Shown one piece after another: positions 10,107 through 17,588 of a stretch of DNA of 64,000 nucleotides (positions are counted from its first letter, which is position 1; each line of letters opens with the position of its first letter). The notes beneath the pieces were generated by a model. It searched no databases and had not been told where the DNA came from. It worked only from the letters and a program-made list of their open reading frames with translations. The translations under genes and the position numbers were made by a program. The stretch is from the NCBI RefSeq assembly GCF_003052515.2, contig NZ_QARE02000005.1:186001-250000 (forward strand), in the 5' to 3' direction. Origin of the DNA: Pseudomonas sp. RIT409 (GTDB lineage: Bacteria; Pseudomonadota; Gammaproteobacteria; Pseudomonadales; Pseudomonadaceae).

Positions 10107-11258
10107 TCAATCAGCCCTGGGCGGGGCGGTCTGTTCGACGGGGGCTGTCGGGTCGCCGCCGATGGCGACCGCCGTGCCGTTGTCCAGTTTCAACTGGCCG
10201 CCGGTCACCACCTGCTCGCCAGCCTTGAGCCCTTTGCGAATGATCACCTGCCCTTCGCGGCGCTCTCCAGTTTCCACAAAGCGACGTTCCACCATCAGGA
10301 GCGGCTCGCCTTTGGCGTTTTTTTCCGGCCGGCCCTCGGCGTCGGTTTTCGGCGCGATGACGAACACCGAGTTGCCGTAGAGTGTGTAAGTGATGGTGCT
10401 CTCGGGGACGACCAACGCTTGCGTGTCCTGACCCAGAATGACTTGCAAGTTGGCGAACATCCCTGGCAGCAGTTTGCCGTCCGGGTTGGGCAGGGTGGCG
10501 CGCACCAGGACATTGCGGGTGGCGTCTTCGACCTTGGGGTTGATCGCACTGATGCGGGCATCGAAGCGCTCACCGGGCCAGGCGGCAACGCTGACCTGAA
10601 CCCCTTGCCCGACCTCCAGCTTCGGCAGCGCCTGTTCAGGCACGTAGAAATCGGCGTAGAGGCTGCTCAAGTCTTGCAGCGTAGCGATCACCGTGCCGCT
10701 GGCCAGATAGTCGCCGACATCCACCTGACGAATGCCGATGGTGCCGCTGAACGGCGCGAGAATACGCTTCTTGGCCAGCGAGGCGTTGAGTTGCGCAACG
10801 GTGGCCGCGGCCTTTTTCTGCGTGGCGGCGAGTCGGTCGAATTCGCCTTTGGAAATGGCCGCGTCGCCGATCAACTTGCTGCCGCGGACATAGTCGACCT
10901 GCGCCAGGCCCAAGTCCGCTTCGGCGGTGCCCAGCAGGCCCTTTTCCACGTCGCTGTCCAGTTGCAGCAGGGGTTGGCCGAATTTGACCTTCTGCCCGGA
11001 TTCGAACTGCACCGCCTTGACCGTGCCCGCGACCTCCAGGCTCAGGTCAACGCCCTGCAGCGCCTTGAGGCTACCGATGGCGGGCAGGCGGTTCTGCCAG
11101 GCGCGCGATTCGACGACCGCCACGGCGACATTGATCGGCGGTTTGGGTGCTGTGAATTGCTGGATCTGCTGGTAGATCGAAAACGCCTTGTAACCCCCCA
11201 AGGCCAACACCACGATCAAAGCGACTCCCAGCATGATCAACATGCGGCGACGCAACAT
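10107..11258 (-). CDS. mexV: RND periplasmic adaptor, MexV-like
   Basis: This 383-residue membrane-fusion protein would link the RND permease to an outer-membrane channel. It has one N-terminal anchor helix (about residues 7-27), then a lipoyl half-motif (GTVKAVQFESGQKVKFGQPL), a coiled-coil hairpin (about 105-160), the second lipoyl half (APFSGTIGIRQVDVGDYL) and beta-barrel and membrane-proximal domains. There is no lipobox Cys. It is upstream of, and likely cotranscribed with, the permease gene. Positional match to P. aeruginosa mexV supports the symbol. Confidence 0.83.
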   Translation of the reverse strand: MLRRRMLIMLGVALIVVLALGGYKAFSIYQQIQQFTAPKPPINVAVAVVESRAWQNRLPAIGSLKALQGVDLSLEVAGTVKAVQFESGQKVKFGQPLLQLDSDVEKGLLGTAEADLGLAQVDYVRGSKLIGDAAISKGEFDRLAATQKKAAATVAQLNASLAKKRILAPFSGTIGIRQVDVGDYLASGTVIATLQDLSSLYADFYVPEQALPKLEVGQGVQVSVAAWPGERFDARISAINPKVEDATRNVLVRATLPNPDGKLLPGMFANLQVILGQDTQALVVPESTITYTLYGNSVFVIAPKTDAEGRPEKNAKGEPLLMVERRFVETGERREGQVIIRKGLKAGEQVVTGGQLKLDNGTAVAIGGDPTAPVEQTAPPRAD

Positions 11259-11376
11259 ATTCCACTTCCTTGGAAAACGGATGACTCAGGCGAGCACGGT
11301 AGTCCAACTCCGTCGCGCAGGCCATGGCAGTTGCAACAAATGTCGGCGATACGCCGCCTTTGCGCGCACGTTCACC

Positions 11377-12498
11377 TTATGCGGGCGAACGCTGCGGTCC
11401 CTGGACCAAATGCAGATGGTTGTCCCACAACCCCGCCGGCAGCGGCAAAGCCTCTGCGACATCCGTGCGCGTGCGGCAGTCGTAAAAGCGGCAGCGGCCT
11501 TGGCCTGAGGTGACAACGAAACCATCGGCGACCGCGCCCACCCCCGCGCAATCCGGCAGCGGCGCGTCGAGCCGCAGCGCACCGCTGTCCAGCTCCCAGA
11601 TGAAGAAACGATTGCCCCGTGGCGCCGTCAGCGCCACCAGTCGCAGTTCGTCATGGACCGCCACGCTGGCGGTGTAATGCGCCATGGCCTGCAATTGCGT
11701 CTCGGCCACGGGGAACGCTTGGAACGGTTGCCCGGGTCGCTTGATCGCCAACAGATCGGAGGACTCATGGGCCGGCCCCATGAATTGTTGACCGGTGACG
11801 ATGGTGCCGTCACGGGCGATTGACATGTGGCGCACGCTGTTCATCTGTTGCGGCAGGGCTTCCTTGCTGAGCAACGTGCCGTCACGTTGCATCAGCACGA
11901 GGCTCGCCTCCATGGCGTCGAGGTTCATCTCCACGCGGCTTTCCGCCTCGGTGCGAATCCCACCGTTGGCCACGACCAGCGTTTCCCCGTCCGGCATCCA
12001 GGCGACCTGATGCGGGCCGATGCCATGGGTGGGGATTTCCCCGGTGTGTTCCAGTCGCTCGTTCACGAACCGGTAGACGCCCAGCACGCCCCGGCCCGGC
12101 TCTGTGGTGTCGTTCTCAGTGGCGTACAGCCATTCGCCGTGCTTGTGAATTACAGCATGGCCATAAAAATGCCGGTGAGGCCCGGACACGATGGTTTGCA
12201 GCAGACGGCCATCGCGCAGATCGATCAGGTAGCTTTCCGTGCCGGGGCGCCGAGCGACGAACAGCGCAATCGGCCGGTCGGGGTGGTTGATGATGTCGTG
12301 GCAACGCTGGGCCACCTGGGTGGCAAACACTCGAGTGCCGTCCACGCGGTAGCCCACAGCGTAGTGCCGGCCATCGGCGTCATCGCGAGCGGAGAGCAGC
12401 AGGGGGCTCTCGCCTTTTTTCCGCCACAGCGACCAGCCGCCCAGCGTGCACGCGCCAAGAACCAGACTGCCCAAGGCCAGAGCCTGACGTCGCAACAT
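11377..12498 (-). CDS. DUF1513 beta-propeller lipoprotein of the imelysin operon
   Basis: The 373-residue product has repeated beta-propeller-like segments (YATENDTTEPGRGVLGVYRF, GIGPHQVAWMPDGETLVVANGG), typical of DUF1513 proteins found with imelysins. The N-terminus carries Arg-Arg and a hydrophobic stretch ending LVLGAC, a possible lipobox; a Tat-type signal is also possible. The ATG at 12498 is chosen because GGTGA precedes it and it overlaps the upstream stop by a few bases; the frame itself runs on to 12582. It is the last gene of the imelysin, DUF1111, imelysin-like, DUF1513 series. Exact function is unknown; the set is linked to iron acquisition. Confidence 0.8.
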   Translation of the reverse strand: MLRRQALALGSLVLGACTLGGWSLWRKKGESPLLLSARDDADGRHYAVGYRVDGTRVFATQVAQRCHDIINHPDRPIALFVARRPGTESYLIDLRDGRLLQTIVSGPHRHFYGHAVIHKHGEWLYATENDTTEPGRGVLGVYRFVNERLEHTGEIPTHGIGPHQVAWMPDGETLVVANGGIRTEAESRVEMNLDAMEASLVLMQRDGTLLSKEALPQQMNSVRHMSIARDGTIVTGQQFMGPAHESSDLLAIKRPGQPFQAFPVAETQLQAMAHYTASVAVHDELRLVALTAPRGNRFFIWELDSGALRLDAPLPDCAGVGAVADGFVVTSGQGRCRFYDCRTRTDVAEALPLPAGLWDNHLHLVQGPQRSPA

Positions 12499-12499
12499 A

Positions 12500-13564
12500 T
12501 CAGTCACCATCATTGGCGTTGAAACCGAGTTGGATGCCCAATGCCTTGGCCAATTCGCCCTCATGCAGGCGATGGACCACATTGAGGCTGTCGTAGAACG
12601 CGTTCAACTGCTGGCGGCCTTCTTCCGTCGCCAGCAGGTCGGCCAGCGGTGGCTTGAGTGCGGCCAGTTGCCTTCGGCTTTCGGCATAGGCGGCATCGAT
12701 CTTTTCAGCCAAGGGCTTTTGCTCGGCCGGTAGCAGGCTGCGCAACCCCTTGTTGTCCACACCGGACCACACCGTCTCGGCACTCTTCAGACTGGCCTGC
12801 AGGCTGCTCAGCGAGGCCTTGCTGCGCCAAGCCTCGGCCTGGAACGGCTGCGGAACGCCTTTGGACTGCCGGCCCAGCGGGGTGCCGAGTTTCTTCTTCA
12901 GGCTGTCCAGCGCGGTGACCTGCACCCGCAGCAACTCGGCGATCGCTTCGTGGGAATCCGCATAGCGCGGGTTCGGAAATTTGCTCAACTGCGCGAGCAT
13001 GCCGTCAGCGGCATTCCAACGCGTGAGGATTTCTTCCGCGAGGCTCTTCTGACGTTCACCGATGGCGGTCAGCAACGGGCAGTACTGGGCTTTCTGCTCG
13101 GGGCTGGCCAAGTCGATGTCGGCGTCGAACAGGATGTATTCGTAAGCGGACAAGCCTTGAACCACGACACTCGATTTCGCCAACGCTTCAGCGGTGATCT
13201 GGGGCTGTGCGCTGATCAACTGCTCGACCTGCCGCCCGACGAGGTTTTTCTTGTCCGGCCAGAACTGGATCTGCCACGACCGGTTGCCTTCGGCCAGGGG
13301 GCCGATCAGCAGGGGTTGCAATTCGGCCCAAGCCTTTTGCGCATGAAGAAAGTCAGCGCGGGCGGCCTGCAGGTCGGTCTTGCCCTGACAGAACGCCAAT
13401 GCGCTCGCCGCGAGTTGCCGGTCGGCGTCGACCCAACGGCTGTAGGTCGGGAGAATGACCTGCGTGGCGATAGCGGCGGACGTCACGGCTTGCGGGTCCG
13501 AGGGGGCGCAGGCACCCAAGGCCAGCGCGGCAAGGCTGGTGAACAACAGCTTGGGGCGGAACAT
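12500..13564 (-). CDS. Imelysin-family lipoprotein with altered metal motif
   Basis: A 354-residue exported protein. The signal peptide ends LALGAC, a good lipobox with Cys19. The body is a helical imelysin (M75-like) fold with the conserved segments QIQFWPDKKNLVGRQV and GLSAYEYILFD. In classical imelysins the latter reads GxHxxE; here the His position is Ser while the Glu is kept, so peptidase-type metal binding is doubtful. Such operon members are thought to take part in iron or haem uptake at the cell surface. It lies between the DUF1111 cytochrome and DUF1513 genes, with short gaps or overlaps. Confidence 0.85.
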   Translation of the reverse strand: MFRPKLLFTSLAALALGACAPSDPQAVTSAAIATQVILPTYSRWVDADRQLAASALAFCQGKTDLQAARADFLHAQKAWAELQPLLIGPLAEGNRSWQIQFWPDKKNLVGRQVEQLISAQPQITAEALAKSSVVVQGLSAYEYILFDADIDLASPEQKAQYCPLLTAIGERQKSLAEEILTRWNAADGMLAQLSKFPNPRYADSHEAIAELLRVQVTALDSLKKKLGTPLGRQSKGVPQPFQAEAWRSKASLSSLQASLKSAETVWSGVDNKGLRSLLPAEQKPLAEKIDAAYAESRRQLAALKPPLADLLATEEGRQQLNAFYDSLNVVHRLHEGELAKALGIQLGFNANDGD

Positions 13565-13595
13565 GTCCGGCTCCTTATCAATCGGTAAAAACAGG

Positions 13596-15023
13596 TTATA
13601 GAGAGTTCAGGAATGCCAGCAAGGCCGCCCGCTGTTCCGCGTCGAAGGCCAGAACCTGGCGCTGCGCAGGCAGTGCCTCGCCGCCATGCCACAGCACGGC
13701 TTCCATCAGGTTGCGTGCACGCCCGTCATGTAGAAATTGCGTGTGGCCGCTGACGCTTTGGGTCAGCCCGATGCCCCACAAAGGCGGGGTGCGCCATTGC
13801 TGACCGTTGGCCTGGAATTCACTGAGGTTATCGCCCAGACCTTCCCCCATGTCATGCAGCAGAAGGTCGGTGTAAGGCCGGATGACCTGATTGGCCAGTT
13901 CGGGCTCCTGCGCATCGGCGGCAGTGGTGAACTGCGGCGTGTGGCACTGCTGACAGCCGGCCTTGAAGAACAGACTCTTGCCCTGTAATACCTGGGGGTC
14001 ACCTACATCACGACGGGTCGGCACCCCCAGGTTGCGGGTGTAGAAGGTCAGCAGCCGGAGGATGTTGTCGCTGACCTCCGGCTCACCGTCGGGGCCTTTG
14101 CCGCTTGGGGCCTGAAGGCAGGCGGCCTGTGACGCTGTGCAGTCGTCTGCGGGCTTGAGGTGTGAGGTCAGCCCCATGTCCCCCGCCAGCGCGTGGGCAT
14201 TCTGTTGGGTGACACTGGGCTGTGATGCTTTCCAGCCGAAGCGGCCAAGCACGGTTTTCTGCCGAGCTTCGTCCCAGACCCAATTGGGCGTGCCGGTGAT
14301 GCCGGTACCGTTTTTATCACCCGCGTTGACGTTGGCGAGGATGGCCGCTTCTGGAATCGCTTCCAGCAGGCCAAGGCCGATCATGGGAGGCGCGATCCGT
14401 GCCGATGCGCGGGTCTGCGGATGCATGGGGCCGTAGCCCAGGCGGGTGATCTGTAACGTCGGCCGGCGCAGTTGAATCGGTGTACCGTCGCGGAAATGCA
14501 GGGTCAGTGAATCGTACTCGACCCGCACTTTCCCCTCCGGGGGGACGCCGGGAATCGCCATGTCCTGCAATTGCATGCCGTACACCGGTTCCGGCGTCAG
14601 GCCCAGTTGCTGCAGCCGTTGGCCATGCATGGGGTCATCGGGTATGGACAGCCGCACCAGCATGGACACCGCGTTGTCGGCGCCGGGTTCAGGCGGATGG
14701 CCGCGACCGTCCCTGATGTGGCAGTTCTGACACGCATTGGTATTGAACAGCGGCCCCAGACCATCGCGTGCGGTAGTGGTGGAGGGGGCGATGACCCAAG
14801 GGCTGCGGAAGAAGCTGTTTCCGACGCTGAAGTCCAGACGGCGCACGGGGGACAGGTTACCCGAGGGCAGGGCGAAGGCGTTTCGGTCACTGCGGCTGAC
14901 GGTGGCCGCGCCCCCCGATAGGGCTTCGCCGGGCTCGGCTGCAGTGAAATGCGGGGCGTCGTCGCACCCACCGAGGGCCAGGGCCATCAGCAGAACGAGT
15001 GAAAGACGGGGCCACGCGGTCAT
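13596..15023 (-). CDS. Di-haem c-type cytochrome, DUF1111 (thiol oxidoreductase-like)
   Basis: A 475-residue lipoprotein. The signal peptide ends LALGGC, a lipobox. Two CxxCH haem c motifs are present: NACQNCHIRDG in the N-terminal third and AGCQQCHTPQF in the C-terminal third, the arrangement of DUF1111 cytochromes related to di-haem peroxidases. The start is the internal ATG at 15023; the frame begins 12 codons earlier without a better signal. It is the first of three closely spaced genes (DUF1111, imelysin-like, DUF1513). A periplasmic electron-transfer role, perhaps ferric/ferrous conversion beside the imelysins, is inference. Confidence 0.84.
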   Translation of the reverse strand: MTAWPRLSLVLLMALALGGCDDAPHFTAAEPGEALSGGAATVSRSDRNAFALPSGNLSPVRRLDFSVGNSFFRSPWVIAPSTTTARDGLGPLFNTNACQNCHIRDGRGHPPEPGADNAVSMLVRLSIPDDPMHGQRLQQLGLTPEPVYGMQLQDMAIPGVPPEGKVRVEYDSLTLHFRDGTPIQLRRPTLQITRLGYGPMHPQTRASARIAPPMIGLGLLEAIPEAAILANVNAGDKNGTGITGTPNWVWDEARQKTVLGRFGWKASQPSVTQQNAHALAGDMGLTSHLKPADDCTASQAACLQAPSGKGPDGEPEVSDNILRLLTFYTRNLGVPTRRDVGDPQVLQGKSLFFKAGCQQCHTPQFTTAADAQEPELANQVIRPYTDLLLHDMGEGLGDNLSEFQANGQQWRTPPLWGIGLTQSVSGHTQFLHDGRARNLMEAVLWHGGEALPAQRQVLAFDAEQRAALLAFLNSL

Positions 15024-15166
15024 ACGGATCCTGCAAAAGCGGGGAATCGGGGCGGGCAAGCTTACCAGCCCCGTGGGGGTCGAATAAGAGGGATTTGCGT
15101 TTGTAAGGACCTCTCGAAACGTGTTGTAACTAAATACCGCCCCGCCACAACGCGCTCTTCATGTGA

Positions 15167-15706
15167 TCAGAAACCCGAGATTTCCAATGAGGGGTCTTCC
15201 ACCATCAGCTGCATCAAACGTTGTTCGCCTTCCACCACCTTGAAACATCGGTACTCCCCGACGCTGTCGAGCTGACGTTCGCGCTCTCGAATCGCCAGTT
15301 CCTTGGCCCGCTCATAACCGTAGTGTTCAACCCGGAAGGATTTGGTCACGCTGCTGCCATTGCGCAGGGTAGTGCGAGCGACCCAGTAGGCAATGCCGGT
15401 GTAACAGCGGTAGTGGACGCCAGGGTGGCCACTGGTGTTGGTGGCGATCAGGCGCTGCCGGATGTCACGGGTGAGTTTCGGAAGATGGGTCAGCATCAAC
15501 TCGTCACGGCACGCGTCGGCGGCTTTCCTGGCGGCTTCGCGTCCGCCGTATCGGGAAAATGAGAACAATCTGTTGAAGGTTTTTCCGTCGCGGTAAATGG
15601 TCACCTTCCAGGCTCGGGGACCTCGGGTGCCAACCAATAGATGGATGCCGTAATCATTGGCTTTGAGCTTGGTGACGCGACGCCTTTTGTTGTTTCCTTT
15701 CGGCAC
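15167..15706 (-). CDS. Protein with two AP2-like DNA-binding units
   Basis: The protein is 179 residues from the GTG at 15706, which has a strong AGGAGG site 9 nt upstream; the longer frame to 15847 has a hydrophobic, unlikely N-terminus. A very basic start (KGNNKRRR) leads into two similar units of about 50 residues: GIHLLVGTRGPRAWKVTIYR with a following helix, and GVHYRCYTGIAYWVARTTLR with a following helix. Each looks like the three-strand-plus-helix AP2/ERF fold. The role is probably DNA binding; its target is unknown. It interrupts the imelysin operon between the icmP-like gene, whose terminator precedes it, and the DUF1111 gene. Confidence 0.72.
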   Translation of the reverse strand: MPKGNNKRRRVTKLKANDYGIHLLVGTRGPRAWKVTIYRDGKTFNRLFSFSRYGGREAARKAADACRDELMLTHLPKLTRDIRQRLIATNTSGHPGVHYRCYTGIAYWVARTTLRNGSSVTKSFRVEHYGYERAKELAIRERERQLDSVGEYRCFKVVEGEQRLMQLMVEDPSLEISGF

Positions 15707-15872
15707 GGTCTGTCTCCTCCTGGATGGGATGGGATCAAAGGAGCGGCCATGATCAGGGGCGAATAAAAGGCGTTCAATCCGACAGAGTGCGAACAGGAAA
15801 TACCCTACAAAACTTACGGATCGGTCTCGGAAATGCTGCCGTTCCACCCCCTTGATGAAGTGTTTCTGGCAC

Positions 15873-15907
15873 CCAAAAAAAGAGCCGACCCACGAAGGGT
15901 CGGCTCT
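15873..15907 (-). terminator. Intrinsic terminator after the imelysin gene
   Basis: An 11-bp perfect stem (AGAGCCGACCC and its complement) with a 5-nt loop is followed, on the minus strand, by a run of seven T. It ends transcription of the icmP-like gene before the AP2-like gene. Confidence 0.93.
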
Positions 15908-15941
15908 GCTGGTTAGACCTGCCGCGTATTGCCAGCGGCGA

Positions 15942-17288
15942 TCAGAATTCGTGATCGGCGTTATCAGGGTTCAGGTCAGTGATGCCCAGCTTGCCTGCCG
16001 CTTGTTCGATGGCCCCGGTCTGCTTGACCAGTGCGGCAATTGCGTCGCGCACGACCTGGTTGCCCGCGGTGTTGCCCGCAGCAATCAGTTGATCGAAGTG
16101 CTCGCCCTTGTTGGCATGATCGACCAGCACTTGCAGCTTGGCCTGAGTGTCATCCAGGTCGGCACGCAACGTCGAATCGGTCGCTGCATCGACCTTGGCG
16201 ACTAGCGACGACAGGCTCGGGCCGCTGACCTTGCTGCCGTCCACACGGGTGTATTCACCCAGGTAAACGTTGCGGATACCCAGACCGTTGTAGAAGTGCG
16301 AGTTATGGGTGTTGTCGCTGAAGCAATCGTGTTCGTCCTCGCTGGAGTTGGCTTCCAGCGCGACCTTCATGCGCTCGCCTGCCAACTCACCCAACGAAAG
16401 GCTGCCCATGCCGAACAGCATCTTGCGCAGGCCGCTTTCGCCGGACTCGGCTTCCAGGGTGGCGCGGTAGTTGTCGGCGACCCCTGGTTTCCAGTTGTTG
16501 ACCATTTCTTCCAAGTCACTGACCAGCAGGTCAGTGGCGGCTTTCAGATAGGCGCGGCGGCGATCGTTATGGCCTCCGGTTCCCCCCTTGCCTTCGATGT
16601 AATCGCTGGCGGGACGCTCGCCCGCACCGGGTCCGGTGCCATGCAGATCCTGACCCCACAACAGGAATTCGATCGCGTGGTAGCCCGTGGCAACGTTGGC
16701 TTCGGCCCCGCCCAGTTCATTCAGACTGGCCAGTTTCTCTGGAGTGATTTCGCTGACATCCACTTTGTCTTCACCGACCTGGATGGACGTGTTGGCGATG
16801 ATGTTGGCCGTCGCACCCGGGTTGCCCAATGCGTGCTGATAGTCCTTGGCGACGTAGTCGATCAGCCCTTCGTCCAGCGGCCAGGCGTTCACCTGGCCTT
16901 CCCAGTCATCGATGATGGTGTTGCCGAAGCGGAAGACTTCTGTCTGCATGTAGGGAACGCGAGCGGCCACCCAAGCGTCGCGGGCGGCCTTGAGCGTCTG
17001 GTCGTTCGGCGACGCCAGGAAAGCGTCGACGGCAGTGCTGAGATGCTTTGCGGTGGATTCGGCGTCGCTGAAGGCGGCATACACGATGTTCGCATAGTTG
17101 GCGACCACTGCCTTGGCAGCGGCGTCGCTGGCCTGGGCAGGTGCAGCAGCAGGCGTTGGCGTTGGCGCGGAAGCGGCGGGAGCCGGGGTCGGTGCAGCGG
17201 CGGCGGGCTTGTCCTTGCCTTGGTCGCAACCAGCCAGAGCGATAGCGAGGGCCAGCAGACTGGCGGCAGCCAGGGGCTTACGAATCAT
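15942..17288 (-). CDS. icmP: Imelysin-family outer-membrane lipoprotein (IcmP-like, M75)
   Basis: A 448-residue lipoprotein. The signal peptide ends LALAGC, with the lipobox Cys near residue 21, followed by an Ala/Pro-rich linker to about residue 55. The imelysin domain contains VNAWPLDEGLIDYV and the metal motif GYHAIEFLLWG with intact HxxE. It corresponds to the P. aeruginosa insulin-cleaving metalloproteinase IcmP in both sequence type and position upstream of bifA's end. Imelysins are generally iron-regulated; a palindromic Fur-like site lies about 64-82 nt upstream of the start. An efficient terminator separates it from the downstream genes. Confidence 0.86.
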   Translation of the reverse strand: MIRKPLAAASLLALAIALAGCDQGKDKPAAAAPTPAPAASAPTPTPAAAPAQASDAAAKAVVANYANIVYAAFSDAESTAKHLSTAVDAFLASPNDQTLKAARDAWVAARVPYMQTEVFRFGNTIIDDWEGQVNAWPLDEGLIDYVAKDYQHALGNPGATANIIANTSIQVGEDKVDVSEITPEKLASLNELGGAEANVATGYHAIEFLLWGQDLHGTGPGAGERPASDYIEGKGGTGGHNDRRRAYLKAATDLLVSDLEEMVNNWKPGVADNYRATLEAESGESGLRKMLFGMGSLSLGELAGERMKVALEANSSEDEHDCFSDNTHNSHFYNGLGIRNVYLGEYTRVDGSKVSGPSLSSLVAKVDAATDSTLRADLDDTQAKLQVLVDHANKGEHFDQLIAAGNTAGNQVVRDAIAALVKQTGAIEQAAGKLGITDLNPDNADHEF

Positions 17289-17588
17289 GACGGAATCCTG
17301 CGTCGAGAGGGGAGAAGAACGGTGGTGAATGGCTTAAAAAATCTGCGACATAATGCGAAAGATTTGCATTCTGTGTAAAGGCTAAACGGAGGGTCGTGCG
17401 GGAGGAGATATTTCAAGCTGTTACAGAACGGAGGGCAACAGAAAGGGTGCCGCGTCAGGATGCAAAGCCGGAAATCGCATTCGGCGCCGCATGTCGAAGT
17501 CCAGACCGATCAATGCACCGCTGCGCTGGCTGCGGTCGTCGGCAAGCCCGCAACCCTCGGGTTGAAAGGGGGCATATGCCCACGATGG
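17289..17588. other. Intergenic region between imelysin gene and bifA
   Basis: This 300-bp stretch carries the promoter region of the imelysin gene on its left and the 3' flank of bifA on its right. Visible features are the Fur-like palindrome at 17352-17370 and a perfect 12-bp palindrome GGGCATATGCCC at 17570-17581, just after the bifA stop. No convincing open frame or RNA gene is seen. Confidence 0.6.
17352..17370 (-). promoter_or_regulatory. Possible Fur operator upstream of the imelysin gene
   Basis: The 19-mer AATGCGAAAGATTTGCATT is an imperfect palindrome with the AATGC...GCATT layout of a Fur box and lies 64-82 nt before the imelysin start codon. It matches the canonical Fur consensus only partly, so this is a weak call supported mainly by the known iron control of imelysin genes. 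Confidence 0.35.

Noticed and set aside
9088..10380. 430-codon open frame antisense to mexW and the end of mexV
   Set aside because: Low-complexity His/Gly/Arg-rich translation across two real genes; a shadow frame.
15707..15847. 47-codon N-terminal extension of the AP2-like protein
   Set aside because: It contains the AGGAGG site of the GTG start and encodes an unrelated hydrophobic stretch.
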